Assembly (NCBI GenBank): GCA_033964015.1
Contig: CM066925.1
Coordinates: 9,160,204 to 9,224,203, forward strand
Length of the DNA: 64,000 nucleotides
From: Scolanthus callimorphus
Taxonomy: Eukaryota > Cnidaria > Anthozoa > Actiniaria > Edwardsiidae
Reading direction: 5' to 3'
The notes below the pieces were generated by a model. The model ran no database searches and was not told the origin of the DNA. It was given only the letters and a program-made list of their open reading frames with translations. This document shows positions 45,473-57,169 of this stretch, one piece after another; position 1 is the first letter of the stretch, and each line of letters opens with the position of its first letter. Both the position numbers and the translations under genes were made by a program.

Positions 45473-46402
45473 GTAAGTTCAGAATACCATTAAAGATCAC
45501 ACTAAACCACGTTGCTTTAGGCCGCAAACCAAATAGAAATCAAAATTTGTGGTTGCTCGAGCAGATTGCAATCCCTATTAAATGAAGAAAAAAATAAACA
45601 AGATATTTGATTAGGTCGTGTATAGCAGGAAAGCAGGTGGGAAATTTGTCGACGCTGACAAATAAATGCGGGCGCAGCCACGAGGGCAGGCTTGCAAGTT
45701 TGCGCAAACGTCACGAATTTATTTTTGCGGTCAAGGCCAACTAAGAAAACACGTTTCGCATGATAGAACGCCAGGAGTAGAGAAACCTTGATTTCATGTC
45801 GAGTGAAGGTATAAACGGTCTTCGAAATATATCTTTCAGCCGATGAAACTTGCAAAAATAGTTTGGTTTCAATACAAGAATGAACCTTTGAAAGTTTGGT
45901 ACTGGTGGTCCAAAACCTAGTTTCTCGAATGTGTTGATATTTAATATTTTTACACGCAACATTTGCCGGGAACTAGGTGTGCTGAAAGTTCAATCATGCA
46001 AAACTTTTTTTGTTAGGCGGTGAAACCGCAAAAAATAATCCGTGCCGATGCAATCAAACAAAGAACGAAATAACCTGACCGCACGAAAATTTGCCAGGAA
46101 TGCGAAGTGTTCTACGCCAGCATAAGCTCCCAAACCTGGCCTCACTTTGACGAGCGCATGCTCTATACAAATTTCCCACCTGCTTTCGTGTATTCCTTTG
46201 CAAAAAAGACTCAAAAAGTCCGGAGCTTTATACAACATTTCGCTGAATAAGTATTCAAAGACAACTGCCTATGGGAGAATCTGGTATCCAAGGTCTACCC
46301 CAAGGATTAAGAAACCCTTTGCATCCATGCTGGTCCATCATTATTTGAGAGGAGGGATTGACGGTATTTTCAAGACTAGAATTCAATGTGTGCTTCTTTC
46401 AG

Positions 46403-46578
46403 AGAAAAAGACCAAAGCAAAACTGTCTCGCTAAGCAGATGTCATTTGTATCAGCTGACCGGTTACATACGAGTGGACTTTGGTACTAATCATTTCACCT
46501 TGGGGGTGAGATTTCCCCAACAAAATGATGACACCATTCACCCATTACCGCTTAACATGACGTATTGGCAAAGGCCAG
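46403..46578 (+). CDS. Exon 7: PA14 domain, last part
   Basis: Acceptor GTGCTTCTTTCAG, phase 2 in, donor GTAAGT, phase 1 out. It encodes RCHLYQLTGYIRVDFGTNHF and TLGVRFPQQNDDTIHPLPLN, ending TYWQRPG, the YYLExLHxxxxxxHxxVGWxxPDG...PI end of PA14. Returning to phase 1 restores the shuffling phase at the domain border. Confidence 0.72.
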
Positions 46579-46633
46579 GTAAGTTTCTACATCCTTTCTG
46601 CTAGTGAGCAAATTTCATATGACCGTTCCCTGC

Positions 46634-47030
46634 TAATAGAGAGGTCAATCAATGCGAGAGAAAATGAAAGGAGGGGAGAGAGACCTCTGCCGGCGCTTCA
46701 CGACTTCTTTCACGTAGCCGTCAGCCACAATTCTGGCTGAAACGTGAGGTGTGTTTTTTTTTTATAATTGTCAACGATCCGTTGTTAAAAGTATCCTATT
46801 TCATAACCGCAGTCCTGAAACAATAGCGCCGGAAATGGTGTGAGCAAATAAGTCCATGACAGAAACAGATTACTGTAATGAAAACAAAGAGCTCGTTGAC
46901 AAACAACGGTCGAAATGTTATTCGTTACCTAGAAACAAAAGCGCATGCTCATTAGAAAGCTCAGCAAGCGCCGGCAGAGGTCTCTCTCCCCTCCTTTCAT
47001 TTTCTCTCGCCTTGAGAGACCTCTGTTATA
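46634..47030. mobile_element. TIR element, about 400 bp
   Basis: Near-perfect inverted arms of about 50 bp are built around GCGAGAGAAAATGAAAGGAG and GGGAGAGAGACCTCTGCCGG, with outer AGAGGTC motifs. The interior is non-coding. Confidence 0.8.
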
Positions 47031-47477
47031 GGCAATCATAACTGAGTGAATGCAATTTGATGCTTTATGCCTTCCTAACTCCTTCAATCAAAACCTATAA
47101 CCACGATCACGCCGTGAGCTCGTGGCTGATTTGTTTGTAGCCAAACCAAGTAATCAAGGAGGGCACATGATAACAAAGCACATGATAACAGCTTCTTTTA
47201 GTCCAAAGAAAGACAATTCTGATGTCTAAAGAGCACCAACCCAATACTACATTTCACTGTTATGCAACCGCCTTAAACCCGAGACATCAAGGATGACCTT
47301 GTACTGTTAGGGATGTGAAACTCATTAGCATTATCAAAGCCATTTCAAGACAATAAAGGTCTTTGGCCTGGTCAACCTTACCCTCGCTGTTACGCAACAA
47401 TTCGGGAACTTTTAAAAAGCTTGTTGCATGGTCTTCAATCCCTTTTTTGCTAAAGTCACGTGATTTTGTTTTTCAAG

Positions 47478-47555
47478 GAAATAGAAGCATTGTCTTTCAC
47501 ATACTGAACAAGATTGACTCCACTATAAACCTAGGATCACATCTCACCGTTAACG
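47478..47555 (+). CDS. Exon 8: unclassified extracellular module, part 1
   Basis: A 78-nt phase 1-1 exon (acceptor TTTTTCAAG, donor GTAAGT) encodes SIVFHILNKIDSTINLGSHL. Beta-strand-like alternation is visible. It precedes the Cys-containing exon 9. No family is recognised. Confidence 0.5.
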
Positions 47556-47631
47556 GTAAGTATTATTAACAATAAGAAATAAATATCATGGACATATTTG
47601 TAACGAAATGACGTTTCTTTTTCATTTCAAG

Positions 47632-47807
47632 CTTCCTACAAGTTCTGCTGTCGAGGTGTCATCTGTCCTCAATGTCAACTCCGCCTTTGGCTTCGCGCTC
47701 TAGAGACCACCATCTTAATTGACGACCACGTAAACATGAGCTGTTTAGAAAAGACTACTTACCAAGAAATTCATGTGGTGGCGCAACCAGGCAACTACAG
47801 TGTTCAG
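47632..47807 (+). CDS. Exon 9: unclassified extracellular module, part 2
   Basis: Acceptor TTTCATTTCAAG, phase 1 in, donor GTAAAC, phase 0 out. It contains KFCCRGVICPQCQLRLWLRA and EIHVVAQPGNYSVQ, with five cysteines and strand-like segments. It joins exon 10 in phase 0. It may be a small disulfide-rich beta domain, but I cannot name it. Confidence 0.55.
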
Positions 47808-48779
47808 GTAAACCGATATTATAAAAAGCAGAAGATCATTCGGTGATGATAGTTTTTAAGGAATGGTCCATGCTTAGCGTGCGTATATCCAGTTCTGGAG
47901 CACGCAGATAGTTGATAAAGCACGATGGTAGCGTAAGAGATTCTCGGCCGCAGGCGAGAGAATCTCTAGCTACCAATGTCCCGGCGGATTGTTCTTGGTC
48001 TAAAAATGACGTGAGCGTGCACAATCCCCGTGCACAATCAATTTCTTGTGCATAGAAATCGACCAATCAGAGCGCGCGTTATGTCGTAGCTATATTATAA
48101 AAGAGAGTTGATCACTTCTGAGATTGCGATGAAAGTCTGGGCTACTCTCATGGCAAAGTCACTTTTGTCGAGCATACAGGCTACTTCGGCAGTTCGCCCC
48201 TATGTCCGTCTTCACAGTGTTTATGGCCATGATCTTGCTCCAAAAGAAGCAGAAGGTGGGCTGGCAGCTCCCTAGCCTATAACAATGGCCCGGTCAGCAT
48301 TTCCTCATTTGTTATGTAATCTTCTTGCAATCACAAGTCTGGCAACATACGATTGCATCGCGCAATAAAATGGTATGAGCTAACACCAGCGATGTAGATG
48401 ATGAACACATTCAAAGCGTGCAAGAGTCGATGGTAGTGCATGGCCAGACGCGCATGGTTGTTGAAGCTCTCAACTCTGATTGACTACCATCACAGTTTCA
48501 TTACTGTTGCATTACCCTATTACTTATACAAAAACTTAAACGTACGAAATTTATAGCAGCAAAAAATGCACAAGCTTTCGTTTCTGTATCTAGAAAGGTT
48601 TATATATCAAGAAGCATTTTCCTTAACCGGAACCCTTGGGAGAAATAAATCTCTTCAGGGAGATATTCTTCTGGTCTTGAAGAAAGGTGCCTAGTAATTT
48701 CATCATAGCGGAAATGCTTTTTACGCAACTGATTGTTTCTCAAATAGACTAAGAAAGTGATATTCTCTCTTGACTACAG

Positions 48780-48855
48780 ATATTGTTCTCATTTGAGGGG
48801 GACATCATTCCTTGGAAAAGACAAAGAACAATTGTAAAGTCAATCCAAGTTTCAG
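48780..48855 (+). CDS. Exon 10: unclassified extracellular module, part 3
   Basis: Acceptor TCTTGACTACAG, phase 0 in, phase 1 out. It encodes ILFSFEGDIIPWKRQRTIVK and closes the module begun in exon 8. Confidence 0.5.
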
Positions 48856-48941
48856 GTATAAGCTTTTGCTGATAAAGGAGGATATCACGGCTAGTGAAAT
48901 AAAATAATAGCAGTTGCATTGTCATCCCAAATCCTTTAGTA

Positions 48942-49192
48942 TAGAGCGCTTTTCACATTGACTGTCAAGACTTGTTATGTATTTGCGATTGCTTTGCGTT
49001 CTCATTGGCTACTCGTTTTGGCTACTCGTTCTGTAGTAAATACAATTGTGTAATTACTTAGTAATTGGTTCGGCTTGCAATTGGCTGAGAAAAAAGCCAT
49101 TTAGGAGCAAGTCGTGATTTATCTCGATTCTGATTGGCTAGTGATTGCTCAATTGCAATTGTTTTTACGACAGTCATGTGAAAACCGCTCTA
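48942..49192. mobile_element. MITE, 251 bp, TA flanked
   Basis: TAGAGCGCTTTTCACATTGA and the inverted right end TAGAGCGGTTTTCACATGAC both continue CTGTC. Inside are ATTGGCT motifs. Elements with this end are common in coral sequence as far as I recall. Confidence 0.8.
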
Positions 49193-49563
49193 TTCTTCAC
49201 CTAGTAAATCTAGGAAAGGAATAGGCGTTTGATGATGAAGATATCATAGCGTTGTGTAAACTTTTGTCAGCTGCACCGAATCGAAAAGAAACGACTTAAA
49301 GGGGCGCTCTCACGATTTTACACGATTTTAGGGTTAATTCACTAGAAATGAGCAAAATAGTCGAAATAAAAAAAATAGTATTTTTCTGGGGTACTATAGA
49401 GCGGATGGTATTGGATTGTGAAATTGCAGATTTGATTTCAACCAGATTGAACAGTTTTTAGGCAGTTTTTCAAATTTGATAGCGAAAGCCTATTAAATCT
49501 TACGTAAGAATGCCTATGTATCGCAAGTTTCAGTTTCTCCTTGTTTCTAAGATTAAATAAAAT

Positions 49564-49721
49564 TAGTAAAATCACACTCACACACTATCACGAATCCTGC
49601 ATTCTGATTGGCTCAAAACTATTGAGTCATAGAGTCATAGATAGTGAGTTTTGAAAAGGCCGGCGTTTTGATGAAAAGAAACTTTTTTTTTCAAATAGTG
49701 TCTGAGTGTGATTTTACTAAA
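49564..49721. mobile_element. MITE, about 158 bp
   Basis: The left end TTAGTAAAATCACACTCACA and the inverted right end TTAGTAAAATCACACTCAGA both continue CACTAT. A CTGATTGGCT motif lies inside. Confidence 0.8.
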
Positions 49722-49859
49722 ACAATGAGATTACTTGAAGACTCCTCGTCAACTATCAGCTCATAGAAATCTCGAGCTCGTAATATAATTGTTAAGTAGA
49801 AATAGGATTCTAAGTTGTTTATGTGAATCACTTATTTCATATTTCAGAAAAAAATAGGT

Positions 49860-50120
49860 GGCGATTTTTTTCTATAACTTGTGGCCCGATAATTTATAAC
49901 AAAATATTTTTCAAGTAAAAAAATTCAATTAAAAAAAATTCCCTCACACGGTTAAAATTTGGCGCCGATATTTTAAATCGTGCGACGTCCGGAGCTTTGC
50001 AAAGATCAAAATCAAGTTACAATTGACGTACTAGTTCAGTTAATTAACACATATAATGGAAGTCATATAATGGATTTCAAATCTATACCTTTCCCAAGAC
50101 ATTAAAAAAGTTAAACTGCA
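49860..50120. repeat. Segment paralogous to 16440-16810
   Basis: Ordered blocks are shared with the upstream copy, just before the first MAM exon of this gene. Confidence 0.55.
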
Positions 50121-50282
50121 TTCGCTCGACGACAAACGTCGGGAAGGATACAATGTTATTCAACAAATCTAGATGGTCAATTTGGATATTCCGCATGCGA
50201 TTAACTGCTTGTAAGCTAACCAAATTACGGCTAGAATAGCGACGCAACTACGTGTTAGATGCTAATTTCGTAAATTTTTTAG

Positions 50283-50372
50283 TTTCATCCATATATTTCT
50301 GCGACTTCAAAGCTGGTCCATGCAAAGGATGGGAAGCAATCGGAAACTCTACAAGGTGGAAGTGGTCAGAAG
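50283..50372 (+). CDS. Exon 11: MAM domain 1, first part
   Basis: A phase 1-1 exon of 90 nt (acceptor AATTTTTTAG, donor GTATCG) encodes YFCDFKAGPCKGWEAIGNST, the CDFExGxCxGW opening of a MAM domain with its first two cysteines. MAM domains are adhesion modules of membrane and matrix proteins. Exons 11-13 together contain the four expected MAM cysteines. Confidence 0.78.
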
Positions 50373-50699
50373 GTATCGATTTATTTAAGGAGGCTCGGAA
50401 TAATAATATTGCAATGTCGTTTTTAGTACTTCGATATCACGTACAAACTTTACTCAGAATGTCTAGTAATAAGTAAAAATCTAAAGATATGTAAATTATA
50501 TACAGAATGTCTCACGGCAAAATAGGTTAGAATCTAAAAATGTATACAAACTCAGGCAAAAACTCAGGCAAAAACCTTTTATGTATTACTATTATTATTA
50601 TTTATAACAATACTCACGGCAAAACAAATTGTTTGACTTGCTAGATAAAATTCAAGACTATGCAATCAGCTAGAAATTATTAAAATTAAGATTAAGTTT

Positions 50700-51220
50700 A
50701 TATATAGTTGATCGCGCAGTTAGCGTGTCACAAAATCCCTGCGCCATGTGCCTCCTCACTGCTGCGCACGCGCCGGACGTCCATACAATGGATGACACCA
50801 GCCACCCTATTGTGACTAGCAAAAATGCCACGTCCACGAAAACCTTTCATTTATTCCTTTAATGCATTATTTGAACTGTCTATCCCACATTCTTAGATCA
50901 GATCACGCGACCCTCTACAATGTCAGTATTGTTTTGATGCCCTAAGAAATATGTTTAATACTGACGACCCGGGTACATTTAAATCAGTTTGCTTAAAGTG
51001 ACAAGCAACGCCGTCTGGGCAGGGCAATCAACTGCTGCCATTAGCTTTTAATTATCTTATTCTCATTACTATTGTTATGAATATGTAATCTGATTTCTTT
51101 TGTTTCTTTATCAACCGGCCCCACAGTAATTGGTGCAACCTGTTGTGCTGCCCCTGCCTTTTTGTCTTCGTAGTGATTTGTTATCTCTAGGCGAAGCTCA
51201 ATAAATAAATAAATATTGTT
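50700..51220 (+). repeat. Possible LINE 3' end with AATA tail
   Basis: The stretch ends GAAGCTCAATAAATAAATAA, a non-LTR type tail, close before the next MAM exon. The internal frames are too degraded to assign. Confidence 0.35.
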
Positions 51221-51247
51221 ATAATTATGTTCGCCTATGTTCACTAG

Positions 51248-51501
51248 GTGGATATATGCAGTCTACGGGAGAGGGCACATCAGCTCTGGAATATACTTTC
51301 TCTTCCTGGAAACGTTCATACAGGCTTATCACCCTCTGTTTGAAGTTCTCATATCTTCTTCCAAAGAATTCGACTTCTCGTCTGAATGTGTATATTGCTG
51401 AACAATCCGGCCGTGCTGAACATCTGTGGCGTATTGGCGGTTACCATGGTAACATGTGGGGAAGTGCGAAAGCCCAGATACAAGCAACTCAAAAATTTAA
51501 T
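51248..51501 (+). CDS. Exon 12: MAM domain 1, middle part
   Basis: Acceptor TTCACTAG, phase 1 in, donor GTAAGA, phase 0 out. It encodes LITLCLKFSYLLPKNSTSRL, then NVYIAEQSGRAEHLWRIGG and YHGNMWGSA, the CLxFxYHMxG...LxVYxx...LWxxxGxxGxxW core of MAM. The third cysteine is in LCLKF. The asymmetric 1/0 phase pairs exactly with exon 13. Confidence 0.82.
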
Positions 51502-52131
51502 GTAAGAAATATAGAACAATTCAAGCTAGAAAGCGATTCAGAACCCCCCTCAAGAATCAGATATAATCAGGTTCAAGAGGTCAAGGCATCAGCTAGGCCT
51601 CTACGGTTATATTCCTAACTTATATACATCTTCAATTGGAATTTCATAGTCAGCTTTAAATTATGACTTCCTATTTAGTGTGGCTGTGGCTGTTTCGATG
51701 GTGTTTTCCATCTTTTTTCGAACACTGTCACTTTCATATTTCACATGTTAGAAGAAAGGCTCGACAGCGAAAATCATAGACGTCATGCTTTACTCGTGCT
51801 CGAGCTTCTAGGAACACATTACAAGTGACGTATAATATCGTGTGAGATCTGAGCAGATTTAAAACAACAGAAGCAGAAACTAAAAAGGCTGAGGGAGACA
51901 TGATGAAAAGAAACGTCCCGTCGCCGGCTCTTCCTTAAGTAGTTAGTTGTTCCACTCATACAAAGTCGACAAAAATTCACACAGTGATGAAACAAACTGC
52001 ACTCCTTTAGAGCGCATATTCATCGGGGAACAGTTGAAGGAATCATTCAATCCAATATGTTGAACTGCCTTTATATCATTTAATTACGACTGGCGTTTCC
52101 ATAACCCGACATTTGACAGATTACCTTCCAG

Positions 52132-52231
52132 GGATATGCCGTATCTGCCAACGAAGACATTGGTATTGCAATAAGAAACGTTGAGCTAACTACGGAAAAA
52201 TGCGTAGCCCATCCAGTGTTCACCAAGCCAG
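52132..52231 (+). CDS. Exon 13: MAM domain 1, end
   Basis: Acceptor TACCTTCCAG, phase 0 in, donor GTAACT, phase 1 out. It encodes GYAVSANEDIGIAIRNVELT followed by TEKC, the GxIAIDDVxxxxxxC end of MAM with the fourth cysteine. Confidence 0.78.
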
Positions 52232-52615
52232 GTAACTGGGAACAATTATTCTTCTCTCTGGATGTATGACCTGCATACATACAGTAAATAACATGTAGCT
52301 TTAACAAATATACTATTAAAAATATACATTTACAATTACATTTACTGTTTAATAAGTTTGTTGTGTGTGAGCCCGACCTAGGAAAAAAATGTCTTTTGAA
52401 GGTGTACAGGGCCATTCCATTTTTTAGCCGCACGTATTCTATACAAATTAAAATCAAATCTAGCTTGATAATAGACCACTGGAAGTGTTCTTGACCAACT
52501 AAAAGATAGCCCTTGCTTTCAAATTCATTATAAACTGTGATAAAAGCGACATTTGCCAATATTCTATAACTTCTAATTCCATTCGATCGTCCATTTTTGT
52601 TTCTGAACCATCAAG

Positions 52616-52840
52616 GTTTTACGTGCAACACCAAGGAATTCCAATGTGCAAACGGCTACTGCGTTGATGCAAAGCGCAGATGTAACGGAATTGAAGATGG
52701 CTGCATTGATGGTTCAGATGAAGAAGGCTGCGTGTGTCCTACAGGCTACCTCGCATGTTCTAGCGGGAATTGTGTCCACCGCTCGCTGTTGTGTAACGGG
52801 ATTACAGATTGTAAAGATGGAGACGATGAGCTCTACTGTT
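52616..52840 (+). CDS. Exon 14: two LDL-receptor class A repeats
   Basis: A 225-nt phase 1-1 exon (donor GTAAGT). Repeat 1 runs through FQCANGYCVDAKRRCNG and GCIDGSDEEGC. Repeat 2 runs through LACSSGNCVHRSLLCNG and DCKDGDDELYC. Each has six cysteines and the Ca-binding acidic DGxDE motif. LDLa repeats bind lipoproteins, proteases or other ligands in a calcium-dependent way. MAM next to LDLa recalls the MAM and LDL-receptor proteins reported from coral skeletal matrix. Confidence 0.88.
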
Positions 52841-53167
52841 GTAAGTGTGCCTTTGCATCTAACGGTGTGCAAATAGTGCTCGATCATCATGTCTTTGCAT
52901 TAAAAAAATCTACTGAAAACACACTGTTCCACGCACACTGTTCCACGGATGTCATACTGTTTGTCAAACAAATTTGACACTGCCATGAAGTTCCACCAGA
53001 ATCATGATATTCTACTCTCTGCTATTCATAGGAAATTTGGTATTCTGGGGCCGCCTTTTTGCCCCTTTTTTTCTGACTACTAACGCTCCGTCCAACCGAG
53101 GTTTACCACTCCAACACAGAACATCCATATTCTTATGGAATAGTTCAATTTCTTGATTTATTCATAG

Positions 53168-53281
53168 ATAGCAGATGCAACGGGAAACATGAATGCTACA
53201 GTGGCTCTTGTGTTTCAACAACACAAACCTGCCAGATTGATTGGGCGTGCCAAGAGGTCAACATCAAACCATTCGTTTGCA
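53168..53281 (+). CDS. Exon 15: degenerate LDLa repeat
   Basis: Phase 1-1, 114 nt (acceptor TTATTCATAG, donor GTAAGA). It reads SRCNGKHECYSGSCVSTTQT and then CQIDWACQEVNIKPFVC. The six-Cys framework is there but the SDE calcium box is lost, so the repeat probably no longer binds calcium. Confidence 0.68.
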
Positions 53282-53399
53282 GTAAGATATTAGTAACCGC
53301 ATTGCAATGATATACTGCCATCATCGATCTTAGACATGGACGATAGTAACAAGAGCAGTATTTATGTAATCTGATCTCTTCTCTGCTATTTTAAAATAG

Positions 53400-53477
53400 G
53401 TCTAAGAAACGACAGCGCTTCGAACGAGTCGCCAGATCCAAGCAAACTTATACCAGATGGGTGTACTACATTGCAAG
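53400..53477 (+). CDS. Exon 16: short linker with a probable GC donor
   Basis: After acceptor TTTTAAAATAG a phase-1 frame encodes LRNDSASNESPDPSKLIPDG, then CTTLQ. No GT donor in phase 1 is available; CAAG|GCAAGG at 53478 fits a GC-AG intron and keeps phase 1 to the next MAM exon. Without a splice here the frame ends at 53536-53538. Confidence 0.45.
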
Positions 53478-54775
53478 GCAAGGCAATATCAGAATTTTGC
53501 ATTCATGCCAATTCATGCAGACTTAAGAACTTTTAACTAAAGTAAAAACATCGTAAATAATTTCTTACAATGTCTCACAAAAAGCGCCCTGGTACTTCTT
53601 AACTTGTACACAACTACAAACACTTACAGTTGTAACACGCGACCTTCCCGCTGTCATCGTTGTGGAGTTTGGCAGTTGTATTTGTTGGCACACCTCGCTT
53701 TCCTCTCTGCAAGGAGAATCTGCCACCCACAATGTCTAAAACCCTATGCCTTCAGTTTGCCCAAAAATGCTCTCCTTTTAAACTCTCTGGGAACTGAACA
53801 ATCCATCCTTTTTCGGTTATGAGTTTTTTCGGTTATGAGTTATAGAAGAAAAAAGCATTGGATCTAGATCACTCCTATTTTAAAATTACAAAAAGATGAG
53901 AGATAAGGGTGTATTCGCGCTATCAAACATGCACTGTCGAAGAAATGGGACAAATTTAAAGACTTCATACAATAACAAATATAATAGTATTTTCCAAAGT
54001 AATCCTTTTGAGTTGACATTGATGGGCAAAAGCTTTTTGTCGCAATAAGTGCAGGTCAAAGTTACTACTCTTGACTTCTCCTTCTGTAGTGGAAATAATC
54101 AAGGGAGAGTTGAGTAAAGACCATTTAAATGAACACACGCTCTGTGCAGCTAAACAGTCATACTAACTGGCCTCCTCTTCTTTAAAGTAGGGGCATCTAA
54201 ATGAATTCCATGCAACAAACTAGGTCCAACGGACGTCCTCCTTACATTCTGGGCATGAAAAGGTGTTGCAATAATAAAAAATAGGCTTTTATGGTGCCAA
54301 CCTTAACCATATGGGCTGAAAGCACCCTTTGCATGTGAAAAGAATCATACCACAGACAATAATCCCCTTGACGCGAGCCACTTCGATCCTTGCAAAGCAA
54401 TATCATGTGGATGAGTAAGTGAGTGAGCAGATCATACAAGATGAGGCCAGTTAACACCAAAGGTGTCTTAGCCCTCTTGATTTGATTATATTTTTACCAG
54501 GAAGTAGAAATATTAAGAAAACGGCCATTTCGTCCTTTTTCTGCAGTACCGCCCTGTAAAATACGAACGGCATAGTGCGCATTCACCGTACTAGGCGAAA
54601 CGGTGAACTAGATTTTAGTTCAATATTTGATTTCAAAGTTTTGGTTGAATACGCACAAAGCAGATTGCCAAATGTGCGATTGCCAAAAGCCCACACGATG
54701 TTTTCAACGCTCAGGGTCGCATGTTACTTGAAACAGTTGCAAATAAAACGACTCTGCCATTTTTTCTGCAAATAG

Positions 54776-54919
54776 GCATTTGTGGGTTTGAAACCGGGTC
54801 ATGTGGCATGAGTATAGAAGGAAATAGTACAGCACGTTGGTCATTTGCAATTCCTGAAACCGATCGCCAAGAAACAGACCTCATACCCGAGGTCGATCAG
54901 ACATCTTCAACCTCGCTCG
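54776..54919 (+). CDS. Exon 17: MAM domain 2, first part
   Basis: Phase 1-1, 144 nt (acceptor TTTCTGCAAATAG, donor GTAAGT). ICGFETGSCGMSIEGNSTAR shows the C-x-FE-x-G-x-C start of MAM. A polar insertion (ETDRQETDLIPEVDQTS) follows, longer than in MAM 1. Confidence 0.78.
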
Positions 54920-55315
54920 GTAAGTAAGGAGCCCCCGTAGCATTTAAAAGAACAGTACAACAAAGTAATAATAGAAAAAAAAACGGGTTACGGAATCAGC
55001 ACCATCAGCTCCCTTCTTCCATTGCGGGCCTAGGGTGTTCCGTCTTCATCTGACGCAAAGGTATTCTATTTTCAATTATTTAGGAAAGACCGCGAGTAGT
55101 GCTGGTCCGGCTTGGGTTTAAACTTTAGGTATCCCACACAACCAGAAAAACAGCCGGTAGTCTAGCTACGACCGCAACCCAGCTATCGGCTAGTTCGCTG
55201 CTGAGATCGCAGTTGCCTAGAATTTAGTTTGGACAGAACATAGTATTTAACGGGAGATAATCATCCGGAACAGAAGCATTAGTCACCTAATCTATTATTC
55301 TCTATATTCGGCCAG

Positions 55316-55566
55316 GAACGTACATACTGATAAGAGGGAGCGGCAAAGAGGAGAGTGTCTCATTGCTACGAAAAGAACGCTTCAAGGCTAACACAGAGAG
55401 CTGTGTCCGATTCTGGTTTTACATGGAATATCATAACGGGGTAGAGCTAGAGGTCTTATTTAACTCCACCAATGGTCACCAGTCGCTGTGGACAGTAGCA
55501 AACGCATCGACAAAAGGATGGATGCACGGCCAGGTCAAAGTAGTCAGCCATCACGACGATAGAGAT
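55316..55566 (+). CDS. Exon 18: MAM domain 2, middle part
   Basis: Phase 1 in, 0 out (acceptor TCGGCCAG, donor GTAAGC). It encodes TESCVRFWFYMEYHNGVELE, then VLFNSTNGHQSLWTVANAST and GWMHGQVKV, the C-x-F-W-Y-H-M core of MAM. Phase pattern and length parallel exon 12. Confidence 0.8.
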
Positions 55567-55632
55567 GTAAGCGCTTCATTGGTAGTTTCTATAACTATTG
55601 CAGATTAATTAACTCACATTATCTATTTCCAG

Positions 55633-55738
55633 CTTCTTTTTGCAGGGCGAGTAAGCTCTAGTGAGAAAGATTTTGTTGCCATCGATGATCTCGAGGTTGA
55701 CGTACCGGCGCATAAGTGCCCTCACTTCGCTTATCGAG
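55633..55738 (+). CDS. Exon 19: MAM domain 2, end
   Basis: Phase 0 in, 1 out (acceptor TATTTCCAG). It encodes LLFAGRVSSSEKDFVAIDDL and EVDVPAHKCPHFAYR. AIDDLxV...C is the MAM ending. The intron before it is only 66 bp. Confidence 0.78.
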
Positions 55739-55849
55739 GTAGTTATGCATAGCGTTTGAGTAAAGGGAAAAATGAGAAACTCAAACAGCGATCTCTCTGG
55801 ATCCAATAGGATACAATGTCCGCCAAATTATGACTAAATAAGGTAAAAC

Positions 55850-56080
55850 GCAGACAAAACAGGAGCCGAGAGATGCCAACGTTTCGGATTTTACTTTCAA
55901 TCCTTCATCAGGGCGGCTACTAAAACCGTTACAAAGATGATAACGTGTATATACAAACAATGAGCAACGCGCAAGGAAAACAATACGCTAGTTACAAAGA
56001 GAAAAACGAAAATTCTTCTCTAAGATTGAGTCCATCAGGAGTTATTGTTCTCAGCTGTTTTGTCTGCTTTTTACCTTATT
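55850..56080 (-). repeat. Penelope-like 3' fragment with hammerhead-like motif
   Basis: On the minus strand, 55911-55878 reads CTGATGAAGGATTG..., a short loop, AATCCGAAACGTT. The CUGAUGA and GAAAC boxes around a GGATT/AATCC stem are the catalytic-core layout of hammerhead ribozymes, which Penelope-like elements are known to carry. It sits in the intron between MAM 2 and MAM 3. Confidence 0.55.
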
Positions 56081-56130
56081 TATGATAAGTACCTTCAAAT
56101 GTTGACAACTTGAATTTACCTTTCTTGTAG

Positions 56131-56232
56131 AAGATCCATCATGCTACTTCAGCGATGACACCTGTGCCTGGAAAATAGAACAGGGATGGTCTGTGCATGG
56201 GGCTTTGGCTAAGAGCACGGAAAAGCTTGTTG
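56131..56232 (+). CDS. Exon 20: MAM domain 3, first part
   Basis: Phase 1-1, 102 nt (acceptor TTTCTTGTAG, donor GTAATT). SCYFSDDTCAWKIEQGWSVH fits the C-x-FE...LC-x-W opening with two cysteines. Confidence 0.75.
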
Positions 56233-56625
56233 GTAATTAAAACAACGATTATGAGAGGCACCTCACTTTCGACAAAATTATCAATAATAAAAAAATGTGG
56301 TCGTTAAAAGGGACGGTTTCACGATTTTAGCACAGGTTTGGAGATGTAAAAACATACTACTGTAGGTTTGTTTAGTGATTTTTAACTACAAATAGATCAT
56401 CATTGTAGGCTTCATGGACCTACTATAGATCGGATGGAAACGGATTTCAAACGATTTTTTTATCTTGTTGGGATGAACAGATAGAAGTTGTATGAAAATC
56501 GGCAGTCTTACCGATTAAATTATCAGGCTAATGTCAAGTGATTTAAGTGTGATTAGGGGATAACTATGTAAAAATTTAGAGTTATATTATTCCAATAATC
56601 GCTATATAACTCCTTCAAGTTTCAG

Positions 56626-56967
56626 GCTCCTCGTATATCCAACTCACAGCGAAAGCAAACGAGCACGGTGTCTTTACAAGCCCTATTATTCAGTTGGAGT
56701 ATTGGAAATGTCTACGGTTCTGGTTCAATAGTGGTGAAAAGCACTTCAAGCGCAAGTTGTCTGTTCATTTCCTCATCGGTAATACATCTCATCCAATTTG
56801 GAGCTCCAAGCGGGTATTTGACAAATGGACATTCCTGCAACTAAGTCTGAAGTTCGGCAGTGTGAAAGCTTTAAAAGTGCAGATATTAGGGATAAGGTCT
56901 CACGAACAAGCTCAACTGAGTATCAATGATATATCCATTTCAAGAGACAACTGCGATAACATACCAG
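56626..56967 (+). CDS. Exon 21: MAM domain 3, remainder
   Basis: A 342-nt phase 1-1 exon (acceptor AAGTTTCAG, donor GTAAGT). It includes KCLRFWFNSGEKHFKRKLSV, then WTFLQLSLKFGSVKALKVQI and QAQLSINDISISRDNC, so middle and end of MAM are in a single exon. In MAM 1 and 2 they are split by a phase-0 intron. The SINDISISxxxC end carries the fourth cysteine. Confidence 0.82.
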
Positions 56968-57169
56968 GTAAGTGATTGTCTGTGCTATATTTACAGTGAT
57001 CTCCCGTTAATTAGGGTCTAAGAGTAAAGATATCCGTGTCTAAATCTTTGTCAAGTTCCTTGCGCGCATCGCAGGAATCGCATCCATTTGTGGACAGCGA
57101 AGTTTCGCGTACATTGGTTTCTGTGAGATAAGGAATCGTTGGGCACAATCAACGACAAGGGCCTGCAAT

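Noticed and set aside
52646..52876. Second frame over the LDLa exon
   Set aside because: The phase-1 frame has the complete LDLa cysteine pattern; the other is a shadow.
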